This document shows positions 1-11,918 of a stretch of DNA of 64,000 nucleotides, one piece after another. Numbering within the stretch: position 1 is the first letter of the stretch; every line of letters starts with the position of its first letter. Source of the stretch: Hordeum vulgare subsp. vulgare (Eukaryota; Streptophyta; Magnoliopsida; Poales; Poaceae); the NCBI RefSeq assembly GCF_904849725.1, contig NC_058523.1:335833948-335897947 (forward strand), written 5' to 3'. The notes under the pieces were generated by a model. That model was not told the origin of the DNA, ran no database searches, and was given only the letters and a program-made list of their open reading frames with translations. A program made the translations under genes and the position numbers.

Positions 1-93
1 AACCGGAGTCTGCGAACGCGGAAGGATTTTGAATCTGCAAAAAACTCAATCTGCTTCAACGATACTTGTTCTTTACATTGCTTCAGTCGACAG

Positions 94-1618
94 TCACGTG
101 TAGAAACGCTTCAGGAGATCTCCGTTCCACGCTCGCGGCTCGTCCGTTTCCCTGTCGACGTTGTAGAGTCGATATGCTCCGTTGTTCAGCACCTTGGAGA
201 TGATGAAGGGTCCTTCCCAGGCGGGAGCCAACTTGTGAGGTCTCTGTTGATCCAATCGGAGCACCAGGTCACCTACTTGGAGTGTACGACTCCTGACGTG
301 TCGCGCGTGAAAGCGCCGCAAGTCTTCTTGATAAATGGTTGAGCGAGTCAGTGCCATCTCGCGCTCCTCCTCTAGAAGATCCACTCCGTCTTGCCTTGCT
401 TGCTCTGCTTCAGCTTCGGAGAAGAGTTCAAATCGTGGAGCATTGTGAAGCAAGTCACTCGGAAGGACTGCCTCTGCTCCGTAAACGAGGAAGAACGGGG
501 ATCGCCCTATAGATCTATTTGGGGTTGTGCGGAGACCCCAAAGCACCGAAGGGAGCTCGGTGACCCATGTGCCAGCCGCATGTCCCACTTCTCGCAGGAG
601 TCGAGACTTCAAACCTTGCAGAATAAGTCCATTCGCCCGCTCTGCTTGCCCGTTTGTTTGGGGGATGCACCACAGATGCAAAATCCACACGGATACCTTG
701 GCCTGTACAGAAACCTTTGAATCTGTCCGAGTCAAAGTTTGTTCCATTGTTAGTGATTATGCTGTGAGGTACCCCGAATCTGGAGATGATGTCCCTGACA
801 AACTTGATGGCCGTAAGGGCGTCAAGCTTTTTGATGGGCTTGGCTTCAATCCACTTTGTGAACTTGTCGACTGCCACCAACAGATGTGTAAATCCCCCTT
901 GGCCTGTCCTGAATGGACCGACTATATCTAATCCCCATACTGCAAACGGCCAAACAAGAGGGATTGTCTTCAACGCAGATGTTGGTTTGTGGGACTTGTT
1001 AGAGTAGAACTGACAGCCTTCACATCGGTCGACCATATCTTTCGCCATTTCATTCGCCTGCAGCCAGAAGAAGCCAGCTCTGAATGCTTTGGCGATGATT
1101 GCCCTTGAGGAGGCGTGATGACCGCAGGTTCCCGACTGAATTTCTTCCAGGATTAACTGTCCCTCCTCAGGGGAGATGCATCGTTGAAGGGTGCCTGAAA
1201 CGCTTTCTTTGTACAACTGGCCATCAATGACAGTGAACGACTTTGACCTGCGGACGATCTGTCTGGCTTGGACTTCGTCTTCTGGTAATTCTTGCCTCAG
1301 GATGTATGCAATAAACGACACAGTCCAATCGGGGATGATAGTAAGAATTTCCATGATCAAATCAACCACAGCAGGGACTTCGACTTCAGTCGGATCTGTC
1401 GAGCTCTTTGGTTGTACTGGTTCCTCTGTGAAAGGATCTTCTTTAACTGAAGGGAGGTGGAGATGCTCGAGGCAAACGTCACTCGGGACTGGTCTCCGAG
1501 TGGATCCGAGTTTTGCCAAGTCATCAGCTGCTTGGTTTTTCAATCGCGGAACATGGTGGAGTTCCAGACCTTCAAACTTTTTCTCGAGCTTCCTCACTGC
1601 ATTGCAGTATGTGGTCAT
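94..1618 (-). pseudogene. Integrase of element A (frameshifted, catalytic Asp changed)
   Basis: The N-terminal part (1618 down to about 670) holds the linker after the second RNase H, an HHCC zinc-binding region (HHASS followed by CEGCQF) and the catalytic core. The C-terminal part (747 to 94) is in another frame and ends in a GPF/Y-type module (WEGPFIISKVL, GAYRLYN). The frame switch coincides with a run of five G at 660-664 where element F has four, so one extra base is the likely cause. The second catalytic Asp, GAC in F, is AAC (Asn) here at 749-751. The frameshift and this substitution should abolish strand transfer. The family product would join element cDNA to chromosomal DNA. Confidence 0.88.
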
Positions 1619-1639
1619 GGTGGGGTTCCTAACGTCCCA

Positions 1640-3151
1640 CTACTTCATCACTTGATTAACCACCAAATCCGAATCGCCATAGACCATCAGGCGATGGACG
1701 CTGAGTGCAATGGCCATGCGCAGTCCATAAAGGAGAGCTTCATACTCTGCCTCGTTGTTGGAGGAATCAAAGTGTATCTGCAACACATACTTGATTTTTT
1801 CACCCTTTGGTGATATGATCACAACGCCAGCGCCGGAGCCATTCAACATCTTGGACCCATCGAAGAACATTGTCCAATGAGCCAGTAGATGTGGGTCGGT
1901 TGCTGTTGTTCTACCCATTCTGCTATGAAGTCAGCCAAAGCTTGAGACTTTATAGCTTTCTTGGCCTCGAACCTGATGTCGCAGTATAACATCTCCATTG
2001 CCCACTTCGCCACTCGGCCCGATGCGTCCCGATTGTGTAGGATTTCCGACAACGGAGCATCAGAAAGGACGGACACCGAGTGGTCTTGAAAATAATGAGC
2101 CACCTTCTTCGCAGTCATGTAAATCCCGTAGATAAATTTTTGATAATGGGGATATCTCTGCTTGGAAGGACTCGGGACTTCAGAGACATAATACACTGGC
2201 CGCTGAACCTTGTATGCTTTGCCTTCTTCTTCCCGTTCGACTGCGAGAACAGTGCTGACGACTTGATTTGTAGCCGCGATGTACAGAAGAAGGGGTTCTT
2301 TACTGAGCGGAGCAGTATGAACCGGCTGGGTGGAAAGTAGGACATTGAGGTCGTCGAATGCGATTTGGGCTTCGTCTGTCCACTCGAAAGTATCTGATTT
2401 CTTCATGAGTCGGTACAGAGGAAGTGCCTTGTCGCCGAGTGGACTGATAAACCTGCTCAAAGCCGCTAGGCAACCTGTGAGTCTTTGAACATCGTGTATT
2501 CTGACCGGCCGCTCCATTCGGACGATGGTCCTGATCTTTTCGGGGTTGACATCGATCCCTCGTTCGAAAACAAAGAAACCGAGTAACTTTCCGCTGGGAA
2601 CACCGAATGAACACTTGGCTGGGTTGAGCTTGATATCGTACCTACGAAGGTTGGCGAATGTTTCTGCCAAGTCAGTCAGCAGGTCGGAACCTTTGCGTGA
2701 CTTGACTACGATATCATCCATATATGCCTCCACATTCCGACCGATTTGGTCGAGGAGGCATTTTTGGATCATGCGCATAAAGGTTGCTCCTGCATTCTTC
2801 AAACCAAATGGCATAGTGATGTAGCAGAAGCACCCGAGTGTGGTGATGAAGGCTGTGTTTACTTCATCGGGCCATACAGACGGATCTGATGTTAGCCCGA
2901 GTAGGCATCAAGGAATGAAAAACGCTCCAACCCGCAGTCGAATCGTCAATTTGATCGATGCGGGGGAGCGGAAAATGGTCTTTCGGGCAGACATTGTTGA
3001 GATGCTTGAAGTCGATGCACATTCGGAGTGACTTGTCTTTCTTGGGCACCATGACAACATTGGCGAGCCACTCGGAGTGGTGTACCTCGCGAATGAAGTT
3101 GGCTGCCAAAAGTTTAGCCACCTCTTCTCCGATTCCCTTCCTCTTGTGCAC
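1640..3151 (-). pseudogene. Reverse transcriptase, RNase H and archaeal-type RNase H of element A
   Basis: The RT finger region (VPKKDKS, CIDFKHLN) lies at 3151-2870. The palm, with YMDDIVV near 2720, and the connection/RNase H domain run to about 1843. A separate frame at 1918-1640 carries an archaeal-type RNase HI (FDGSKMLNG, SNNEAEYEALLYGL, GDSDLVVNQ). Frame changes near 2870 and 1890 and a stop at 1637-1639 split what is one frame in element F. The first RNase H reads LLYIAATNQ where classical Gypsy RNase H has its first catalytic Asp, so the added aRNH is presumably the active nuclease of the family. RT and RNase H copy the RNA genome into cDNA. Confidence 0.88.
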
Positions 3152-3304
3152 AGCGGACGGACGCAGGCGTTCTCAGACAGGCCGAGCGGCGGGATCCACA
3201 TGCAGTCGGTGCTCAGCCAACTCCCTGGGTACACCTGGCATGTCAGCGGGCTTCCATGCGAAGATGTCCCAGTTCTCACGGAGGAATTGGATGAGCTCGG
3301 CTTC

Positions 3305-4090
3305 CTATTTAGGATCGGGGGTGGTGGAGATGTTCGTCGAGGCAGCGGTGTCGTCCGTCGGGTGGATGCTGACCTTCTTCGTCTCTCCCGCCGACTGGAA
3401 TGCGGACTCCGAAGCTGGCTTCTTCAAACGCATCAAGTCAGCGGGGTCGACTGTTTTCTTGTACTCGTCAAGCTCGAGGACAGCCATCTGCTGATCGGCA
3501 ATCCTCGATCCCTGCTACAGACACTCCTCGGCCCGCTGCCGATTGCCGGTGATAGTGATCACACCTTTTGGGCCTGGCATCTTCAGCTTCAGGTACACGT
3601 AACATGGACGGGCCATGAAACGCGCATACGCCGGGCGGCCCAGAATTGCGTCGTACGCACTCTGGAAGTCCACCACCTCGAACATTAGCTTTTCCTTGCG
3701 GAAGTTTTTGTCGGAGCCGAAGACGACGTCCAACGCGATCTGGCCGAGTGACTTGGCCTTTCGTCCAGGGATGACTCCATGGAACTGCATGCTGCTCTCG
3801 CTAAGTTTGGACATCGGAATGCCCATCCCCTTGAGAGTGTTAGTGTACATGATGTTCAAGCCACTGCCGCCGTCCATGATGACTTTGCGTAGTCGGACTC
3901 CTTCCACCACCGGGTCGACGACCAGAGCCTGTCTCCCTGGGGTAGGTACGTGCGCTGGATGATCCGACTGGTCAAAGGTGATCATAGTCTGAGACCATTT
4001 GAGGAACGTGGGGTTGGTCGGTGTGGCCATGTTCACCTCCCTGTTCACCAGCTTCAGTAGACTCTTGCTCTCAACGTCAACAAAAATCAT
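3305..4090 (-). pseudogene. Aspartic protease region of element A
   Basis: The reading frame carries a retropepsin-like active site, MDGGSGLNIMY, near 3870-3840, with GGS where most families have DT/SG. A hydrophobic segment and the GRPAYARFMA flap-like motif follow near 3640. The enzyme would cut Gag-Pol in the virus-like particle. The stretch continues to about 3305, where CCTAAATAG gives an in-frame stop before the RT module; the same stop is at the same place in element F. A further stop lies near 3517. Upstream, two nonsense changes relative to F separate protease from gag. Confidence 0.82.
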
Positions 4091-4162
4091 CAGTGTTGCA
4101 TGGACTTGGGGGAACGGATCCTCCTTGTCCTCTTCATCCTGTTAATTGTCCTTTTTGCTCGG

Positions 4163-5577
4163 CTACCCTTCGCCGAACCCCTCGATCAGGAGGCGACATT
4201 GCCGAGTGCTATGCCTCGGGAGGATGGAGTTGCCCTCTTCATCCATCTTTGTGTGAATTGGACATGGCTGGTCCAGGATGTGGTTTCCGAACTGCTTCTT
4301 CTTGGGGGTGAACTGAGCCTTCCCCTTGCCCTTGAACTTGGCATTGGTAACGGCTGCGGCCTCTGCCTGCGGAGTGGACGGAGCTTTCCGCTTCTGCTTC
4401 CGAGTGATGTTCCCATCTCCATCGGCGACTGCTTTGTGCTTGCCGCTACGAATGCGGTCCTCTTCTTCGCCATTTGCATAGCGTGCCGCTATCTCCATCA
4501 TCTTACTCATGGAGATGTCGCCTGTTCGACCGAACTTCCAGTACAGATCTCTGGACCGCACGCCTGCCTTGAAGGCACAGACTGCTTGGTGCTCTGTGAC
4601 GTTCTCCACCGTGTGGTAGAGGGTCGTCCAACACTGAATGTAATCGCGCAGGGGCTCATTCTGCTTCTGGACACAGTGCTGGAGCTCCACGAGACCAGCA
4701 GGGCGTTTGCACGTCCCTTCGAAGGTCCTGATGAAGACTCGGGCCAGATCTGCCCAGCGGTAGATGCTTGAGGGAGCCAACTGGTTCAGCCACGCTCGTG
4801 CCGAGCCGTCGAGCATCAGAGGGAGGTGTTTCATGGCGACGTGGTCGTCCCCTCCTCCGATCTGGACTGCCACTCGGTAGTCGTCCAGCCACGTTTCTGG
4901 CTTGGATTCTCCTGTAAACTTGTTGATCCCCGTCGCCAATCGGCAGTTGGGAGGGATGTCAGCCGAACGGATGGCTCGACTGAAACACTCAGGACCAGAG
5001 ACGATGGTCCTGCTTCCACTCGGACGGTCCACATCGCGGCCATCGCGATGGGCCCGGCCCCTGTCGACCCTCCTCTGGGCGATATGCCCCCTCTCGTCAG
5101 GTCTTGGATCATAAGTGTCACCGACCTCGTGCTCGTTCCGACCGGTTTGGCGGGGACTTTCATGGGAGCTGGCCAAGTTCACTTCGGCTGCAAGCCCGCG
5201 ACCCACGTACTCAAAAGGAAACTCAGTCGGAACTGAGCCCGAGCGCTGGGACGACGACGCTACTACAACCGACTCGAGGACCGCCACTTGTGAAGACGCG
5301 CTCTGGCGCGCGCCTGGGCGTGTTGCACCCAATGCTGGAGCCGCGGACGGCGAGACCGCTTGTTGCGGCGCGCGACAAGGGCGAAGGTCGACACCGGGGC
5401 CGACTGCTGGAGAAGAAGGACGTCGCGGGCGCCGGCACGGAAGTGCGTAGCCCCGCGACTGGGGAGCGCCTCGATGTCGAGCGGAGCGTCCCGAAGCCAT
5501 GCCGAATCGTCGACGATGAAGGAGAGAGCGCCGAAGAGGATCTCACGACCCATGCTCAAATCTCCACCGGACGACAT
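4163..5577 (-). pseudogene. gag of element A (405-bp internal deletion, frameshift)
   Basis: A start at 5577 (MSSGGDLSMG) is equivalent to the start at 36731 in element F. The central capsid-like gag domain (WLDDYRVAVQ, ARAWLNQL, RTFEGTCKRP, TLYHTVENV) lies at about 4960-4560. A basic linker and a Cys/His cluster (CPIHTKM, RHSTRQC) near 4260-4190 could bind nucleic acid. The N-terminal frame shifts near 5300. Relative to F, 405 bp are missing between NEHEV and GDTYD; the break sits on a 6-nt repeat (GGTTGG in F), and the loss is in frame. A TAG near 4160 ends the frame where F has CAG. Gag would form the virus-like particle shell. Confidence 0.85.
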
Positions 5578-5625
5578 GACGAAAAGATGTAGTCGCAAAC
5601 TCGCCGAAAAGTCGCTTAGACGCGT

Positions 5626-5643
5626 GCCCCACGGTGGGCGCCA
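5626..5643 (-). promoter_or_regulatory. Primer binding site of element A
   Basis: On the minus strand TGGCGCCCACCGTGGGGC starts two bases after the LTR end, the normal place for the tRNA primer of minus-strand synthesis. The same 18 bases are in element F at 36666-36683. I do not assign the tRNA. Confidence 0.85.
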
Positions 5644-5645
5644 AC

Positions 5646-6200
5646 TGTCGTGGGTATAAGTTTGACAGTAGATGTGTAGGGTACGAAAGGATGGGATAGC
5701 CTTAGCTACGGCGAGGTCGTATGAGTTCAGGCCCCTCTACGGTGGAGGTAAAAGCCCTACGTCTCAGTGCTCTTGGAGCTTGATGTCGAGTGTAATATGG
5801 CTTACAATGAATTGCTAACCCTGCACCGGTAGGGAAGGGTGGCTTATATAGAGTGCGCTGCCCTTCACAACGGTTCGGTGCACAGGGGTGGAGTAGTGGC
5901 GAATAAATGCCTACGTTACAGGTAACGTATGTCTTAAATGCTAATAAAGGTACATGGAAACGTATGACCGTTGCCCTCCAGGGGGGTTACGATGTACAGA
6001 GTGGAATCCAGTCGGTAAGTTTGATATGCTCCGAATGCTCATCTCCGACTGGATGATGGAGGAATCGTCACCGACTGGATGATGGGAAGTCCTTAATTCA
6101 GTCGGAACTGACTAAGGGCCTTATCCCTTATGAAGGGTAGTCCCTGGGTAGGACCCACAGGGCAGGCCTATGACCCTACCCTAGGACTATAACCCCATGA
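5646..6200 (-). repeat. 5' LTR of element A
   Basis: Matches the 558-bp LTRs of element F in reverse complement. On the plus strand it starts TGTCGTGGG, the complement of the CCCACGACA end. It ends CCCCATGA at 6200, where the family has CCCCATCA, a one-base change at the terminus. A TATA-like CTTATATAG lies at 5843-5851 (CTATATAAG on the sense strand). The flank 6201-6205 (GTAGC) matches B's LTR sequence and is the probable target duplication; its partner would lie left of the window. Confidence 0.9.
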
Positions 6201-7703
6201 GTAGCCTTTCTCGATAAGTAAGAGTGTCGAACCCAACGAGGATCTAAAGGTAGGACAAATATTCCCTCAAGTTCTATCGACCACTGATACAACTCTACGC
6301 ACACTTTACGTTCGCTTTACCTAGGACGATATGAAACTAGAAGTACTTTGTAGGAGTGATAGGATAGGCTTGCAAGAAAGTAAAGAACACGTAAATAGAA
6401 CTAGGGGCTGGTTAGATAAAGAAACAACTATGAGTGTCTAACGAGTGTGGAAAAGTGGTGGTAGGAGTTGCGGAATTGTCCCTAAGCAATTGACTACGTT
6501 ACTAGATTGATAGCAATTATCATATGGGAGAGGCCTCTGCTAGCATGTCTTCCCTTACTTGGAATTCTATGCACTTTTGATTGGAACTATTAGCAAGCGT
6601 TCGCAACTACTAACGTTCATTAAGGTAAAACCCAACCATAGCAATAAGATATATTGGTCCCCCTTCAATCCCATATGCATCAATTTCTATGCTAGGTTTG
6701 AAGCTTCAGTCACTCTAGCCTGCCAATACATAGTCCTATCAGCATACAACTAACCCTATGGTGTGATCCACGCGCGTGATCATATGATGGGTACCAAAGG
6801 ACAGCAACATAACCACAAGCAAATTAAACCAATCATAGCAATTCATCAATCACCGATAGGACAACGATAATCTACTCAGACATCATAGGATAGCAACACA
6901 TCATTGGATAATAATATGTAGCATAAAGCACCATGTTCAAGTAGAGGGTACAGCGGGTTTCGGGAGAGTGAACCGCTGAATATAGATGGGGGAAGATGAT
7001 GGAGATGTTGGTGAAGATGACGGAAGTGTTGGTGTAGATCGTCGTCACACGATGATGTCCCGGGCGGCGTTCCGGCGCATCCGGGAGAGAGGGGGAGAGA
7101 GCCCCCCTCCTTCTTATTCTTTCTTGACCTCCTCCCTAGATGGGAGAAGGGTTTCCCCTCTGGTCCATGGTCTCCATAGCGGTGGAGGGGCGAGAGCCCC
7201 TCCGAGATTGGATCTCTCTCTCTGTGTCCTTCTGTTTCCGCGCTCCCAGATTCTGCGTTTCACCGTTTCTTAAATTCCTGGAGATCTATAATGCGGATTG
7301 GGCTGAAATTTTAACACGACTTTATTCCGGATATTATATCTCTTGTGGCGAAAGAAGGCCACCAACTGCCTTAAGGAGTGGCCACAAGCCTGCCTGCCGC
7401 GGGCCCACCCCTGGTCGCGACAACAGGGCTTGTGGGCACTCCGTGCATCGCCTCGCATTGATTCTTCTTCCCAAAAATCATAAATATTCCAAAAAAATAC
7501 CCGTAAGTTTTTATTACATTTGGACTTCGTTTGGTATGGATATTCTGCGAAACAAAAAACATGCAACAAACAGGAACTGGCACTGGGCACTGGATCAATA
7601 TGTTAGTCCCAAAAATAGTATAAAAAGTTGCCAAAAGTATATGAAAGTTGTAGAATATTGGCATGAAACAATCAAAAATTATAGATACGACGGAGACGTA
7701 TCA
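6201..7703 (-). repeat. 3' LTR of element B (last ~29 bases cut off by element A)
   Basis: Aligns along its length with 11948-13452. Bases homologous to 11919-11947 are missing because element A is inserted there. The sense-strand start is TGATACGTC at 7703. The 8-bp inverted repeat CACAAGCC (7383-7390) and GGCTTGTG (7427-7434) encloses a GC-rich loop. Open frames in this stretch are not conserved as protein and are shadows of LTR sequence. Confidence 0.92.
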
Positions 7704-9699
7704 GCATCCCCAAGCTTAATTCCTGCTCGTCCTCGAGTAGGTAAATGATAAAAAAGATAATTTTTGATGTGGAATGCTACCTAGCATAATCCTGATCATA
7801 TAATCTAATCATGGCATGAATACTAAAAAACGAGTCATTCGAAGAAATAGTCTATCATTTGACATAAATACAATAATATTTCAAGCATAGTAACAAAGCA
7901 ATCATGTCTTCTCAAAATATCAAGGCCAAAGAAAGTTATCCCAACAAAATCATATAGTCTGACTATGCTCCATCTTCCCCACACAACATCTTTAAATCAT
8001 GCACAACCCCGGTTTTAGCCAAGCAATTGTTTCATACTTTAGTCTTCTCAAACCTTTTCAACTTTCACGCAATACATGAGCGTGAGCCATGGACATAGCA
8101 CTATAGGTGGAATAGAATATGATTGTTGTGGAGAAGACAAAAAGGAGGAGATAGTCTCACAGCAACTAGGCGTGTCAATGGGCTATGGAGATGCCCATCA
8201 ATAGATATCAATGTGAGTGAGTAGGGATTGCCACGCAACGGATGCACTAGAGCTTATAAGTGTATGAAAGCTCACAAAAGAAACTAGTGGGTGTGCACCC
8301 AACTTGCTTGCTCACGAAGACCTAGGGCAATTTTGAGGAAGCCCATCATTGGAATATACAAGCCAAGTTATATAATGAAAATTTCCCACTAGTATATGGA
8401 TGTGACAACATAGGAGACTCTCTGTCATGAAGATCATAGTGCTAGTTGAAGCACAAGTGTCGAAAGAGGATGGTAGCAATTGTCCCTTCTCTCTTTTCTC
8501 TCATTTTTTTGTGGGCTCTTTGGCCTCTTTTTTTGTGTGGGCATCTTTGGCCTCTTCTTTATAAATGGGCTTCGCTGGCCTCTTTTATTTCCTCACATGG
8601 GACAATGCTCTATTAATGATGATCATCACACTTACAACTCAATACTTAGAGCAATGATGACTCTATATGAAATGCCTTTAGTAGTGTACCGTGACAATGA
8701 TCTAGCATAACAATGACATCAAAAAACGGACAAGCCATGGAAACATCATGCTAGCTATCTTACGATCATGCAATGGCAATATGGAAGTGGTGGCACATGT
8801 CATGATACGGAACGGTGGTAGTTGCATGGCAATATATCACGGAATGGCTATGAAAATGCCATAATAGGTAGGTATGGTGGCTGTTTTGAGGGAGGCTATA
8901 TGGTGGGTGTAATGCACCGGCGAAAGTTGCGCGGTACTAGAGAGGCTAGCAATGGTGGAAGGGTGAGAGTGCGTATAATCCATGGACTCGACATTAGTCA
9001 TTAAGAACTCACATACTTGTTGCAAAAGTCTATTAGTCCTCGAAACAAGGTACTACACGGATACTCCTAGGGGAAAGGTTGGTAGGAGTTAACCATCGCG
9101 TGATCCCGACCTCCACACAAAGGATGACAATCAATAAATAAATCATGCTCCGACTTCATCACATAACGGTTCACCATACGTGCATGCTACGGTAATCGCA
9201 AACCTTAACACAAGTATTTCTAAAAATACACAATTACTCACTAGCATGACTCTAATATCACAAATTCATGTCGCAAAACTGTTGCAAGGAATCAAACATA
9301 TCATATTCAGTGATCTACAAGTTTTATGTAGGATTTTATGAGTAACCATGTGAATGACCAACTCCTGTTAACTCTCTAAATAGGTATAAGTGAAGCATGA
9401 GAGTTTAATTCTTTCTACAAAAGATATGCCCCACTCTAACAAATATAAGTGAAGCAAAAGAGCAGTCTACAAATGGCGGTTTTCTATATGTAGGGAAACA
9501 GGCAATCCAAACTTCAAAAGATATAAGTGAAGCACATGAAGCATTCTAAAAAGCCAACCAAGGACTATCTCATACCAGTATGGTGCATAAAAGAAAAAGG
9601 AAAAATAAACACAAAATACGCTCCAAGCATTTGCACATATCATGTGACGAATTAAAATATAGCTCCGAGTAAAATTACCGATAGATTGTAGACGAAAGA

Positions 9700-9723
9700 G
9701 GGGATGCCTTCCGGGGCATCCCC
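9700..9723 (-). other. Hairpin containing an internal polypurine-tract copy (element B)
   Basis: GGGGATGCC (9700-9708) and GGCATCCCC (9715-9723) form a perfect 9-bp stem with a 6-base loop and are followed by AAGCTT. On the sense strand this gives AAGCTTGGGGATGCC, matching the functional tract beside the 3' LTR. Element E has the same stem at 30231-30255 with a different 7-base loop. Confidence 0.7.
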
Positions 9724-10531
9724 AAGCTTAGATGCTTGAGTCTTCCTTGAATATTACCTTGTGGTGCCTCGGGCATCCCCAATCTTAGGCTCTTGCCTCT
9801 CCTTATTCCTTCATCCATCGTGCTTTCACCAAAAACTTGAAAACTTCAATCACACAAAACTCAACAAAACATCGTGAGATCCGTTAGTATAATAAAATAA
9901 ATCACCACTTCAAGTACTGTTGTGAACTCATTGTAAATTCATACTACCATTATATCTATTGTAATCCAACTTCACCATGGTTCATACCCCCTGATACTAC
10001 CCATAGATTCATCAAAATAAGAGAACAATGCATACAAAACATAATCTGTCAAAACAGAACAGTCTGTAGAAATCTGTATATTCCGTATACTTCTCATATC
10101 TCACAAAATCTGAAAAATTACGAACGTCTGGAAAATTTGCATATCAATCAGCAGAAAAAAGTATCAACTCAAAATATCTTCCAGAATAAAAGTGAAAATT
10201 AATTTTGTGAGCAGAAAGTTTCTTTTTTTTTCTCACCGTGATCAAACAACTATCACCCAAACTAATCGTAAAGGCTTTACTTGGCACATTATTTTTAAAA
10301 ACACAAAGGAATTGTACAAGGGGATAATTATTTTTTTGAGAAACTTCCATGAAAAATTCTACATTGTTTCCATGAGCATGAACACAAGTGTTCAAGGTCG
10401 ACCCTCACTTCCGCAATGCATCACCTTTCAATCGCTTCTCTTTTTGAAAAAGTTTTAAGTTCCCCTCTATATTTTTTTGTTTTTAAACTAAATAAAAGCA
10501 CTCAACAGAAATAAATGACTCTATAAAACTT

Positions 10532-10547
10532 CCGGGTTGTCTCCCAG
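10532..10547 (-). other. Stem-loop just downstream of the ORF stop in element B
   Basis: On the minus strand CTGGG-AGACAA-CCCGG lies about 40 bases after the stop at 10589 and is preceded by AGCGCT. Element E has TTGGG-AGGCAA-CCCAA about 47 bases after its gag-pro stop (29571-29586), also preceded by AGCGCT. The loop is nearly unchanged while the outer stem pairs differ but still pair. Confidence 0.6.
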
Positions 10548-10588
10548 GCAGCGCTTTCTTTAAATCCATTAAGCTAGGCATAAAGTGC

Positions 10589-11796
10589 TCAAGTAATGGA
10601 TCCACCCGGATCCCAAGGTATATCAAAGCCAATTTTAATTAGCAATGATTTGAAATTTAGTAGTGAGCACAAGGTAACATATATTAAGCAATGACGAAGT
10701 CTAACTCTCTTCCTATGCATTGGCATGTCATAAAAGAACAATTCATGCACATCAAGTAAAGGCCAATACATAGCATAATCAGTTTCTTGCAATTTTATCG
10801 TATTAGAATCATAGAGAGGTGGAGATGTAGTTCCTCTCTCATAATAATTGCAAGTAGGAGCAGCAAGCACATGCATATTATATTCATCAAAATCATCATC
10901 TGTAGCATAAGGAACTATAGCTAGCTCATCTTCATACGCATCATTCATATTGGCATCATGACCACAAGCATAGCAAGCATCAAGTTCATCAAAAAGGGAT
11001 ATTTCAAACGAATCCAAGGGATCATAGCATTCATCCTTCGGTAAGAACGAAGGGAAATTAAATAATGTATGAGTAGAAGAGTTACTCTCATTAGAAGGTG
11101 GACACAGGTAGCTAGTCCGCTGTTCCTCCTTTTGTTCTTCGCTCTCCTCTTCATCTTTTTCATCTAATGAGATCACAATTTCAGCATTTTCTTCTTCCAT
11201 AGTTTCCTGCAAAATAATAGTCTCTTCTTGGGCAGCATAGGAGTTCTCCTTAAATCGTTCAATACGGGAATTATATTCATAATTAGTATAACAATAACGA
11301 AGCATAGCCAAATTTTCAGATCGGTAAGGAGGATCATCATTATCATCACACCTTTTAAACAAAGCCTCAATTTCATAAGCACCCATAAAAGCAACAAACT
11401 CTTCTATTTGATCCACATCATAGTAATTATATATACCATTAGCATAAGAAGCCAAGGTTCTATGGTCATTAAATTCACAAGAAAAGGGAAGGTGTGGAGC
11501 CTTCATCCTAGAGCAACAAGTAATACCATATCTCTTGCATAGTTCCCAAGCATACCATTTCAACAAATGGATCTGATCCCATAAAAGTTTCCCTTTTTGA
11601 GTCAAGCGATAATCCCTAAAGTATTCACATTGATCCAACGTGTATCCCATTATATAATTGAATGGGGCTTTCTCAGGATTATTAAAGAAGTGCATAATAT
11701 TTTCCACATAACGAGCCTCGAGGGTTTTAGGAGGTTCCCCATCTCCATGAGTAACATGTACACCTATTTTTTTGGTATTTCGTGTTCCATATCCAT
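10589..11796 (-). CDS. ORF of unknown function in element B, split by an A7 tract
   Basis: A 372-codon frame runs from 11707 to 10589. It can be extended upstream in frame to the A-run at 11767-11773, and a short leader (MDMEHEIPKK from 11796) reads into the same run in the neighbouring frame, ending at TAG immediately after it. I do not recognise the protein. It sits where gag normally starts but has no gag, protease or zinc-knuckle motif. It has an aromatic and Cys-containing N-terminal half (QCEYFRDYR, WYAWELCKRY), a Glu/Asp-rich middle (residues about 170-200 of the long frame) and several CxxCG-like and acidic patches later. No hydrophobic segment long enough for a confident membrane span is seen. 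Long survival of the frame suggests past selection or youth. The two frames could be joined by -1 frameshifting or may simply reflect a one-base loss. Confidence 0.6.
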
Positions 11797-11889
11797 AACT
11801 AAGATAGAGAACAACTTAGAACAACAAATAAATCTACTTAGTGATAAAGCAAACAAGAACACACGAGGATATTCACCCCATGATATTGC

Positions 11890-11907
11890 TCCCCGGGAAC
11901 GGCGCCA
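11890..11907 (-). promoter_or_regulatory. Primer binding site of element B
   Basis: Minus strand TGGCGCCGTTCCCGGGGA begins 11 bases after the LTR end. It differs at one position from TGGCGCCGTTGCCGGGGA of element D, which complements the 3' end of plant tRNA-Asp. Confidence 0.8.
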
Positions 11908-11918
11908 GAAAAAGGACT

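Larger units (their letters stand above)
1..6200 (-). mobile_element. Element A: Tat-lineage Gypsy LTR retrotransposon, 3' end outside window
   Basis: Reading on the minus strand from 6200, the order is LTR, primer binding site, gag, protease, RT, RNase H, a second archaeal-type RNase H and integrase. RT before integrase is the Gypsy order, and the second RNase H marks the Tat lineage. Bases 1-93 match the sequence just after the integrase stop of element F (reverse complement of about 42450-42556), so the tandem repeats, antisense gene and 3' LTR lie beyond the left edge. A is the same family as F, in opposite orientation. It interrupts the 3' LTR of element B: bases from 6201 (GTAGC, the expected target duplication) continue B's LTR. 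Every A coding region is broken, so it is not autonomous now. Confidence 0.9.
7704..10588 (-). other. 3' non-coding region and polypurine tract of element B
   Basis: No supportable coding region. The first bases (7704-7720) are, on the minus strand, AAGCTTGGGGATGC directly before the LTR, a polypurine-tract type primer site. The region aligns in reverse complement with 29525-32190 of element E, for example around 9060-9130 against 30780-30840. It contains a perfect 9-bp inverted repeat GGGGATGCC/GGCATCCCC at 9700-9723 that includes a second copy of the tract, and a stem-loop at 10532-10547 just after the ORF stop. Confidence 0.8.

Noticed and set aside
391..3962. Plus-strand frames opposite the pol and gag of element A
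   Set aside because: Shadows of the minus-strand retroelement proteins; no independent motif, and the matching antisense frames in F are not conserved.
7140..7748. 202-codon plus-strand frame in the 3' LTR of element B
   Set aside because: The frame in the second LTR copy (12889-13233) diverges and is shorter, and it spans LTR sequence running into the polypurine tract.
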